The position numbers were made by a program, and so were the translations under genes. This document shows, piece by piece, positions 16,115 to 23,097 of a DNA stretch of 40,791 bases; the first letter of the stretch is position 1, and every line of letters starts with the position of its first letter. Where the stretch lies: the NCBI GenBank assembly GCA_964588305.1, contig CAZPOP010000024.1, positions 1-40,791 of the forward strand. The letters are read 5' to 3'. This DNA is from SM1-73 sp964588305 (lineage in GTDB: Bacteria; Zixibacteria; MSB-5A5; SM1-73). The notes beneath the pieces were generated by a model. That model was not told the DNA's origin. It did not search any database and worked only from the letters and a program-made list of their open reading frames with translations.

Positions 16115-16453
16115 CTATTTGGCTTTGTATCTATCCTTTTGGTCGAACAACGTTAGATCCCTGTAACCTCTTCTAATTCTCGCCCCGTGCTTGACGTCTT
16201 TGGGAATAAAGTACGTATCCCCCTTTTTGAAAGTGTGTTTCTTGCCCTCTATGGTTAATTCGATTTCACCGTCCAAAACGACTCCCCACTGTCCTTCGTG
16301 CGAATGTTCGGGAACTTCTGCATCATTTTCAAAACTCATAAAGACGAACTGTTGCTTCTCGCCTTGAAGAAGATGTGAATGCACTCCCACGATGGGAATG
16401 TCTGCTTCTGGTAGCTTTGTAACAATCTCCGGAAAGAATCCTTCCCTTAACAT
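16115..16453 (-). CDS. small cupin-domain protein
   Basis: 112 residues from the ATG at 16453 (MLREGFFPEIVTKLPEADIP), with AGAGGA about 10 bases upstream; this start gives the usual length and N-terminus of small cupins. The frame stays open 33 codons further to a TTG, without family features. Single cupin fold: motif 1 is PEHSHEGQWGVVLDGE (metal ligands His, His, Glu) and motif 2 is KGDTYFIPKDVKHGARI (third His). It is a cytoplasmic metal-binding beta-barrel, either an enzyme or a sensor; the substrate is unknown. It sits between the NHL lipoprotein and the giant barrel gene and may simply be a passenger there. Confidence 0.85.
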   Translation of the reverse strand: MLREGFFPEIVTKLPEADIPIVGVHSHLLQGEKQQFVFMSFENDAEVPEHSHEGQWGVVLDGEIELTIEGKKHTFKKGDTYFIPKDVKHGARIRRGYRDLTLFDQKDRYKAK

Positions 16454-16550
16454 TTCTCCAATTCCTCTTTTCTTCAGATCAAATAACATGTTACGTTGGT
16501 GCAGGAAGTCCAATTCCCGCACGAACAGGAGACACCTGCACTCGTCTTTC

Positions 16551-16592
16551 AACTCTATACTCTGAAGTCTCTAGTCCAAACTCTATCTCAGA
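16551..16592. repeat. word-like degenerate tandem repeat
   Basis: AACTCTATACTCTGAAGTCT and a continuing CTAGTCCAAACTCTATC run, related to 15924-15955. It overlaps the last codons and the stop of the NHL-repeat gene. Confidence 0.5.
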
Positions 16593-17539
16593 ATCTGGAA
16601 AACGCAAATACGGCTGTTTCCCGAGTCGACCACGAATAGTCTATCGTCTCTGCCCAATTTGAGGTCGGTTGGTTTTGAGAAATTCCCCGTGCCCGACCCC
16701 CGGGTTCCGTACTCCAATATCAGATTCCCCTCAGAGTTAAATATGACGATGCTGTTCTTTTCCGTATTGGCCACATAGACTGAGCCATCTTCACCTACCG
16801 CAACTCCGGCTGGCTTTCTCAAAACCCCTTCCCCCAGACTCTTTATGTAGTTGCCGAAAAAATCGTATATAACCACCCGGTCATTCTGCGAGTCTGCCAC
16901 GTAAACCTTTTCTCTTCGGCCCACACAAATTCCCGAAGGATCTCGCAAGCTTCCCTGACCATAACCAAAACCGCCGAAGGTTCTGTCGTAGGCGTAAAGA
17001 AGATCCAACTTGATCACACGATCGTCTTCGATGTCACACAAGAGAAGTTCTCCTCCTGAGGCAACCGCTATCCCTTCCAACAAACCGAAGCCCGAAAAAT
17101 CGTCGGTTGGCTCGATCGCAATGGTGGAGATGAAGTTTAAGTCCCGATCAAACCTTTGTACCCTTCTATTCTGCGTATCCGCAACATAGATGTTCAAGCC
17201 GTGGTCGGTGGTAACGTAGGTGGGACGATTGAACTGCCCCTCCTCCCATCCAAATCCTCCGGTCTCTCTGATAAATCTTCCATCTCCACCACATTTCACC
17301 ACCCTGTCGTTGCCCGTGTCGGCAATGAACAGGTTCCCTTCCGAGTCAAGGGCAATTCCGGTGGGATGAGAAAGAAAGGAAGAACCCAACCCAGTCTCGC
17401 CTATGGTCCCGGCAGGTATCAAGGCCTTGACCGAACCTTGAGGGGTAACCTTCGGGGGGCTGGAGAGTCTTTCAGAACCAGTGGTGGCACATCCGGAGAG
17501 AAGAAATAGGATTATCAGTAGGAATTTGTATGTCTTCAA
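16583..17539 (-). CDS. NHL-repeat lipoprotein (six-bladed propeller)
   Basis: 318 residues with a lipoprotein signal: MKTYKFLLIILFLLSGCATT, lipobox LSGC with the acylated Cys at position 17. Six NHL blades follow, each with a phrase such as HPTGIALDSEGNLFIADTGN, RPTYVTTDHGLNIYVADTQN, DPSGICVGRREKVYVADSQN, KPAGVAVGEDGSVYVANTEK and KPTDLKLGRDDRLFVVDSGN, and closing hydrophobic strands (RVVKC, RVQRFD, RVIKLD, RVVIYD, SIVIFN, RICVFQ). By family knowledge such propellers are binding scaffolds or occasionally lyases. It is probably anchored to the inner leaflet of the outer membrane, or surface exposed. The start is a TTG with AAAGGAAA in front. Confidence 0.88.
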   Translation of the reverse strand: MKTYKFLLIILFLLSGCATTGSERLSSPPKVTPQGSVKALIPAGTIGETGLGSSFLSHPTGIALDSEGNLFIADTGNDRVVKCGGDGRFIRETGGFGWEEGQFNRPTYVTTDHGLNIYVADTQNRRVQRFDRDLNFISTIAIEPTDDFSGFGLLEGIAVASGGELLLCDIEDDRVIKLDLLYAYDRTFGGFGYGQGSLRDPSGICVGRREKVYVADSQNDRVVIYDFFGNYIKSLGEGVLRKPAGVAVGEDGSVYVANTEKNSIVIFNSEGNLILEYGTRGSGTGNFSKPTDLKLGRDDRLFVVDSGNSRICVFQILR

Positions 17540-17757
17540 TTTCCTTTTCTAAAACTGGGTCGCAACCCCTCTGGGCTGCAGAATATCTGAAATTCTGGGG
17601 TAGTGTCAAAGCAGAAGGGTCACATCACGATAAGTCTCTGGGCACTATTTCAGTGTCCCGGATTGGGTCTATCCGAGCATATCTTGAACGCATCGTCCGA
17701 GTCGGCACAGAATGCCAGCTCTTTGGTTTTGCTTTTCGAGGTTTCCAACTTTCAAGA

Positions 17758-18528
17758 TCACCACGTTCTTGTGGCATAAAGCATCACTTTGGGATTGCTG
17801 CCAAAGGGACTTCCCTTCAACTCCAATCTGACTTTGGATATCTCTAAGCTCTTCTTGCGATTGTATCTTTTCACCGTCTTCATGGCGTCGACGACAGAGA
17901 CTACCCGGTTGACCAAAGAAAGTCCTATCATGTATAAAGCCTTTCGATAAGAGTTCTTGCTGCGGTTCTTTAGGTCTCTATAGTAGGACTTGGAATTAGG
18001 ACTATCCCATTCCCAGTTCCAGAAGTCATTCTCTTGGTAAGGCCTGGCATCCTCTCTCTGGTATAGGAGTGCGAACTGATTATACTCATCCCGACTATCG
18101 TAAAAGGCAAGGTCATCAAAGAAATGATCTGGCTTGCCTGCCAAATTTACTCCGGCGTGCGCGGCCGCATGACCCTTGTAGTCCTTTTTCAGCCAACTCC
18201 CGTAGGTGCGAAACCCGAAGAATCCAGCCCAAAGAGAAGCCTCCGCGGAAAGGAATATCCTCCCCCGGCTATGTGAACCAGCATATATCTCTCCTGCTCC
18301 GGGCAGCAAGAGTGAAAGTAAGGCCGCCTTAGTCACCGACTTCAGCCCCTCCTTCCTTTCCTCAAACTCTCCTGGCATTTCAAAAAAGTCTTCTTGGTCC
18401 TGGTATTGATAGTAAGAATTGAACTGCAATGCTTGAGTCAAAAGATGTTTCGTGACAGTGGTGTCTTGACCCAGACTGAGATTGGTAAATACCAACCAGA
18501 CAATCGAGACAAGCATGAATTTTCTCAT
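17758..18528 (-). CDS. DUF5683-type envelope protein (copy 1)
   Basis: 256 residues from the ATG at 18528 (MRKFMLVSIVWLVFTNLSLGQD, signal peptide), with AGAGGA 9 bases before. Central motif KAALLSLLLPGAGEIYAGSHSRGRIFLSAEASLWAGFFGF is the DUF5683 signature (S..xPGxGExYxGS...K/R) with hydrophobic stretches that could be membrane segments. A second hydrophobic helix, ALYMIGLSLVNRVVSVVDAMKTV, follows a charged aromatic-rich loop. It is a paralogue of the next gene upstream (PGAGEIYAGS versus PGSGEFYAGS; VNRVVSVVDAMKTVKRYNR versus ANHILSAFDAAIAVKKYNK). The function is unknown; the family is common in FCB bacteria. Confidence 0.75.
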   Translation of the reverse strand: MRKFMLVSIVWLVFTNLSLGQDTTVTKHLLTQALQFNSYYQYQDQEDFFEMPGEFEERKEGLKSVTKAALLSLLLPGAGEIYAGSHSRGRIFLSAEASLWAGFFGFRTYGSWLKKDYKGHAAAHAGVNLAGKPDHFFDDLAFYDSRDEYNQFALLYQREDARPYQENDFWNWEWDSPNSKSYYRDLKNRSKNSYRKALYMIGLSLVNRVVSVVDAMKTVKRYNRKKSLEISKVRLELKGSPFGSNPKVMLYATRTW

Positions 18529-18650
18529 CAAAAGATTTCCTCTTGTAGGTCAACCAACCTGGAGGCCATCCGGCTTCCTATGGATCCGAATGGACAGGTG
18601 AGGTGGTTGACAGGATTCTCATGCAATCCTCGACATGCGTAACCCGCTCC

Positions 18651-18681
18651 GATTCGTCCGTTGAATCCGCTCAATCCGTGA
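18651..18681. repeat. degenerate CGGATTAA tandem tract, copy 4
   Basis: On the minus strand ACGGATTGA, GCGGATTCA, ACGGACGAA, TCGGAG follow one another, 8-10 bases after the stop of the second DUF5683 gene. Confidence 0.6.
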
Positions 18682-18688
18682 ATCATTC

Positions 18689-19537
18689 CTAAAACCTCAT
18701 GCTCACGAAAAGCTTAGGCACAATCTCATAATCCCTTTCAGTAAGCCTCATCTTGAACTCCACCTGGCCGAACCTTTCCCCTCTTTTGTTATATTTCTTC
18801 ACCGCTATCGCTGCGTCAAAAGCGGACAGAATATGGTTTGCCAATGAGAACATCGCCGAGTATTTGGCTTTGTTCAACCAGCTGTTGGACTGTTCTCTCA
18901 CGTCTAAATAGTGATCCCTATGCGGAGTCATGGAATCTGGGTCAGTGGTATTTGGATCAAAATCATCCCAGGCGAAGGCAAATTGTTTATACTTCCCAAT
19001 CATCTCATAGTATTGTTGATTGCGATCATCCGGCAAGGTGTGAGTATATTTCTTCTTTGCAGTGTCCGGCAGACCCTCCCACCATTCCAGGTAATCCTCT
19101 TCACTCCAGTGCCCGTTGGCGTAAGCTGTGTATTCGTCTTCCTTGTTCTTCCCCTTCTTATGATAGTTGAAGTAAAGAGACCAAAATGTTACATCCAATC
19201 CGAAAAAGACCGCTGCTTTGATCCTGGAACCGGCATAGAACTCACCGCTTCCAGGAATGATCAGAGAGTAGACGAACGCCCTTTTCACAGACTTGCTCTT
19301 GAAACCATAAACATCCGCAGTCATCTTCTCTTCTCCGGACTCGTCTTCGTAAACAAAATAGGAATTGCTGAACCGGGAGAACTTCTGATAATGCTCGAAG
19401 TCAGTTCTAGCAAGTTGAGTTTCGAGCGATAAAGGCTTTTCGTTTTTCAAAACCAAGGTATTCCCTTGGCTCATCGAGAAGAGCACAAAAACCAACGCCA
19501 GCAAAAACCCAGACGTTTGAAAGCTCCTTCCTCTCAT
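18689..19537 (-). CDS. DUF5683-type envelope protein (copy 2)
   Basis: 282 residues from the ATG at 19537 (MRGRSFQTSGFLLALVFVLFSMSQGN signal peptide), chosen because AAAGGAGGAG lies 4 bases upstream; the frame runs 48 codons further with no family features. The core VKRAFVYSLIIPGSGEFYAGSRIKAAVFFGLDVTFWSLYF matches copy 1, and so do the C-terminal ANHILSAFDAAIAVKKYNK and the closing strands (VEFKMRLTERDYEIVPKLFVSMRF). The middle loop (about residues 115-200) is long, acidic and rich in Tyr and Trp. It lies just after the M6 peptidase gene and just before copy 1. No function is known; a role at the cell envelope is inferred. Confidence 0.75.
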   Translation of the reverse strand: MRGRSFQTSGFLLALVFVLFSMSQGNTLVLKNEKPLSLETQLARTDFEHYQKFSRFSNSYFVYEDESGEEKMTADVYGFKSKSVKRAFVYSLIIPGSGEFYAGSRIKAAVFFGLDVTFWSLYFNYHKKGKNKEDEYTAYANGHWSEEDYLEWWEGLPDTAKKKYTHTLPDDRNQQYYEMIGKYKQFAFAWDDFDPNTTDPDSMTPHRDHYLDVREQSNSWLNKAKYSAMFSLANHILSAFDAAIAVKKYNKRGERFGQVEFKMRLTERDYEIVPKLFVSMRF

Positions 19538-19697
19538 TTTCTCCTCCTTTGGATATACGGAAGCAGCAGAGCTTCTCGTGGCCGAGCGGCCGGACGGATG
19601 CCCGGCTGAACCGGGATCCAGCTCTTGCCGTGCTCTGTGTGAATCCGGCACGAGACGACTCTCACTGCTCCATACTCTCATCCATTCATTCCGTTGT

Positions 19698-19717
19698 TAT
19701 GAACCGCATGGTTCATG
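19698..19717. repeat. 20-nt palindrome 8 bases after the M6 peptidase stop codon
   Basis: TATGAACCGCATGGTTCATG, near-identical to the palindrome at 37180-37199, and in both cases 8-9 bases downstream of the stop codon of a minus-strand gene. No U-tract follows, so not a standard terminator. Confidence 0.6.
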
Positions 19718-19725
19718 CCGTTGAT

Positions 19726-22700
19726 CTACTTAACGATCGCTATTTTGAAAAACACCACGTTATTTTCACCTGCTGAACTCGCTTCCACTCTGCATAGATA
19801 TACTCCGCTGGCAAACTTGGAACAGTCCAGCAATCGTTCGTTGTCCGTCTGACCCTCTCCTGGTCCCGAAAATTCGTCCACCAACATGCCCGCCAGATCA
19901 TAAATCCTTATGTTAACCTCCGCATCGTCTTTTAGATAATATCGAATCTTGGTCTGAACTTTCGCAGGATTAGGATAATTATAGGCCAAGCTCTGGGGCA
20001 TAAGCTCCCCGACCACCGGCGGCATGGGCGGCAGATTCTCTTTGGGAAAATGATTGGTGTGCCCGGCATCATAGCCGAACTGGATCCAGGGGAAGGTCTC
20101 AGATTCGTATTCGCCGGGCAGATCCCAGGCATAGACAAACCCGTCGTCGCTTGCCACCAGAAGCTCAGCATCGGTGTCTTTATCCAGGTTCGCCAAGATC
20201 GGAGAGGAATCTACGCCGCCGCCACATGCCAGAGGAAATCCATCCACCATTTTCCCCTGCCTGTTGTATGCTAATATCTGTTTATTCTTAGTCCCGACGA
20301 CGATGTCCGGATAACCATCTCCGTCCACGTCTCCCAGAATGGGACAAGAGTCCATCAAATCCGTGTCCCCCCCCGGATGACTAACTGTGACAGGAAAGTT
20401 GCTTACCGCAACGCCATTCCAATTATAAGCAAAGATTTTATCTTGATAAGCCACTACTATTTCCAAATACCCGTCTTTGTCCAGGTCCCCCAAAACGGGA
20501 TTCGTTCTGAGCATATTTACGTCCGTCTCAACAGGAAAACCTGCTAAAAGACCCAAATGGCTGTCCCAAGCATATACTCTTCCATCCCCACTCACGACCA
20601 TCACCTCTAACTCGCCGTCTCTATTTATGTCACCGCTCACCGGTGCCGAGTTGCCGGTTGCTGGAATCTCAGCCATAAAAAGGGGAGGCATCGGAGGGTT
20701 AACAAAATTCTCTCTTCTGACATATCCTTTGTCTTCGTCCTCGGTGAGCAAGAAAAAGAGCCCAAGGGTGTCACCCATAGCCAACCCACCCAAACGGCTT
20801 GAATAATCTCTCTCGTACACTTTTATCGCTTGATGGGAGATTACTTTTACTATTCCATCTTCGCCGCCCACGAATATCTCCAAGTCCGATTCATTACCAT
20901 CGAAATCAGCTATCACCGGAATCATGGAGAGTCTTTCCCCAAGTGTATCCGGAAAACCATCCACAACATCGGCTCTTCCGTCTTCATTCAAATCATAAGG
21001 ATGCCAAGCATAAATTCCTCCATCTGTGGTTACCGCCACCACCTCCAAAGTATCGTCTCCGTTCAAATCGCCCAAAGAGGGTGGGCCGAAAAAGGCTGAA
21101 TCACTCATAGCAAATATCGCTAAAGGCAAATAAGTGGTGTCGCCGTTCAGTTCAAGTATCTGTACCACATCAGGATTAGGAATCAATTTTGTACCACCAG
21201 GTCCCCACGCATATATAAACCTATCTGACGAAGCAAAGATTTCAACATTACCATCATTATTCACGTCAGCGTATACCAGAGGACTCACCGTGGTTTCAGG
21301 GACGACCTTCTGGGGGAAACCGCTCTGATGCCAGCCCTGTGAGATATCCAGGCCCATCACCGTATCCGAATAGCCGATATTCTCGATCCAGATATGGGTA
21401 TCGGATTTGTTTCGACTTCTGCTGGAAGGAAAAGTCTCGGGAGTTAGGGCGGTGTTATTGCCCTTGTAAAACATATCTTCTTGTAGCCCATAGCCGGTAT
21501 AATAATTCCCCCCAAAATCGATTATTCCGTCTGCTTCCACGAGGGTGAGAAAGCGTCTATCTTTATCCCACTGGAGATTGTTGTCCCAGAAGTTGCCGGT
21601 CCCATCTCCATCGTAATCCAAGTAAGCCACTCCTTCGTCCACGTGCCAGATCAGGATTCCCGAACCAGGCAAGAGAAAATCATACTCCCGATTGGGCCTT
21701 AATTCCAAGGTGTCCACCGGACCCAAAATCACGCTGGTGACGCTATCTGCCAAAAGTCCGCTGGTATGATCTCCATCCAAGTCCACCTGTCGATTCTCAA
21801 TCAGAAAATATTCCTCTAAATTTATGGGGACTTTGATGAGTTGGACGTCATCCACAAACATCTCCGAGGCAAAAAGCCTGATATCCTTCTGTTCCCTTAT
21901 CTCTTCCGGTTGGATGAACCCCAGATAAGCCTTGCTCCATGCATCCGGATAGGCGGGCAAGACTCCGGAGACATAAATTCCATAGCCCACATCCACTCCC
22001 ACATCCGCAAAGTTGTTATCCATCAACGAAAAATCGCCTACCTGGGTCATGAAGTTCTCGGTGTCGTAGAGATCAACCAAGCCCAGCTGATGTCCGAATT
22101 CATGGGCGAATTCTGCGTTTAAGGCGCCGACCTGATTGTCCTGTGACCGGGTCTCCGGCATGAAGATTCCTTCAGTTATGGGAAAGGTACCGTCGTTCAC
22201 CCACACCGTGTCACTGCGCAGCGTATCATCCACCACTGAATTACTCAACACGATGAAGCCGGTAAAAAGATCCCCCGGGGTGGGGTCTCCGTATTCACCC
22301 AGATCGCTCTGCAGATCTGATCCGGCATGAAAGATCACGAAGCAATCGTATTGAGAGAAATCTAAGCCGTAAATTTGCGCGTCGCCATGAAGTGAAAGAG
22401 AATCAGCCAGATTGAAGCTGTCATGAAAGAATCTTATCAGCATCTCCACTTTGCCGGCCAGAGTTGAATCCGGAGCCCCGTAGTGTGCCATGGGATAAGC
22501 CAATCGGTAAGCCAAACTTCCGCTTCTTGGAAAAACCTCTCCTTCCAGAGCCAACCGGCCTCCAGAGACAATCGACCAGTAGTTGTTCAAGGCTTCGATG
22601 TGGGTCTTAAAATACAGGGTATCATGAGGAGATGGGTCGATCAGGTGTCCCTCATCCTCAAGGAACTGGTCCTGAGTTCGCATGTCGAAAAGTCCATTTC

Positions 22701-23055
22701 CAGTAGTCCGGGCATCTTCTGGATCCTCTTCTTGAAACTCTACCCTTATAGCTAGAATCTTCAAAGTCCTGGCAGGCAAAACATGCGGTTTGGCCAAAAC
22801 CGGAAGAGAGTAAGGATGCTCTCTTGTCAGATTGAGCAGGTTTCTTTCAGACACATCGCTTTTGAATCCTCTTTTCTCAAAGTCCACAGAGTGTCTCTTT
22901 GACGAGATTGGCTGGGTCATCTTCCCAATCTTTAGAATCCTGTTCGAACTCTCGGTCTTAGGATCTAAACTTCCTGAGATAGAGCTGGTCAGGAATAGAG
23001 ACAAGATGAGCGCTGAAAGTGCAGATTTGAGAAAAGACGACATCTTTTTTCGCAT
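19726..23055 (-). CDS. M6-family metallopeptidase with FG-GAP/VCBS repeats and a C-terminal sorting domain
   Basis: 1109 residues. Signal segment SALSALILSLFLTSSISGS. The zinc site is HEFGHQLGLVD (His318, Glu319, His322, Asp328), the HExxHxxGxxD form of M6 (immune inhibitor A) peptidases. From about 600 to 1000 there are FG-GAP/VCBS-like calcium repeats (DVNNDGNVEIFASS, DLNGDDTLEVVAV, DINRDGELEVMVV, DLDKDGYLEIVVA, DVDGDGYPDIVVG). The last 90 residues (SLAYNYPNPAKVQTKIRYYL ... GVYLCRVEAS) form a T9SS type A/FlgD-like sorting domain. By family knowledge it is a secreted protease. In this region it looks like a cargo protein of the PorU/PorV-like machinery beside it. No clear ribosome binding site precedes the ATG. 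Confidence 0.92.
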   Translation of the reverse strand: MRKKMSSFLKSALSALILSLFLTSSISGSLDPKTESSNRILKIGKMTQPISSKRHSVDFEKRGFKSDVSERNLLNLTREHPYSLPVLAKPHVLPARTLKILAIRVEFQEEDPEDARTTGNGLFDMRTQDQFLEDEGHLIDPSPHDTLYFKTHIEALNNYWSIVSGGRLALEGEVFPRSGSLAYRLAYPMAHYGAPDSTLAGKVEMLIRFFHDSFNLADSLSLHGDAQIYGLDFSQYDCFVIFHAGSDLQSDLGEYGDPTPGDLFTGFIVLSNSVVDDTLRSDTVWVNDGTFPITEGIFMPETRSQDNQVGALNAEFAHEFGHQLGLVDLYDTENFMTQVGDFSLMDNNFADVGVDVGYGIYVSGVLPAYPDAWSKAYLGFIQPEEIREQKDIRLFASEMFVDDVQLIKVPINLEEYFLIENRQVDLDGDHTSGLLADSVTSVILGPVDTLELRPNREYDFLLPGSGILIWHVDEGVAYLDYDGDGTGNFWDNNLQWDKDRRFLTLVEADGIIDFGGNYYTGYGLQEDMFYKGNNTALTPETFPSSRSRNKSDTHIWIENIGYSDTVMGLDISQGWHQSGFPQKVVPETTVSPLVYADVNNDGNVEIFASSDRFIYAWGPGGTKLIPNPDVVQILELNGDTTYLPLAIFAMSDSAFFGPPSLGDLNGDDTLEVVAVTTDGGIYAWHPYDLNEDGRADVVDGFPDTLGERLSMIPVIADFDGNESDLEIFVGGEDGIVKVISHQAIKVYERDYSSRLGGLAMGDTLGLFFLLTEDEDKGYVRRENFVNPPMPPLFMAEIPATGNSAPVSGDINRDGELEVMVVSGDGRVYAWDSHLGLLAGFPVETDVNMLRTNPVLGDLDKDGYLEIVVAYQDKIFAYNWNGVAVSNFPVTVSHPGGDTDLMDSCPILGDVDGDGYPDIVVGTKNKQILAYNRQGKMVDGFPLACGGGVDSSPILANLDKDTDAELLVASDDGFVYAWDLPGEYESETFPWIQFGYDAGHTNHFPKENLPPMPPVVGELMPQSLAYNYPNPAKVQTKIRYYLKDDAEVNIRIYDLAGMLVDEFSGPGEGQTDNERLLDCSKFASGVYLCRVEASSAGENNVVFFKIAIVK

Positions 23056-23066
23056 GGAGGATTAAT

Positions 23067-23097
23067 TGGCTGCCTACTGGATACTGGCTACTGGTTC
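23067..23097. repeat. word-like degenerate repeat between PorV-like and M6 genes
   Basis: CTACTGGATACTGGCTACTG: three near-copies of CTACTGGATA/CTACTGGTT directly after the stop codon at 23098. Confidence 0.5.
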
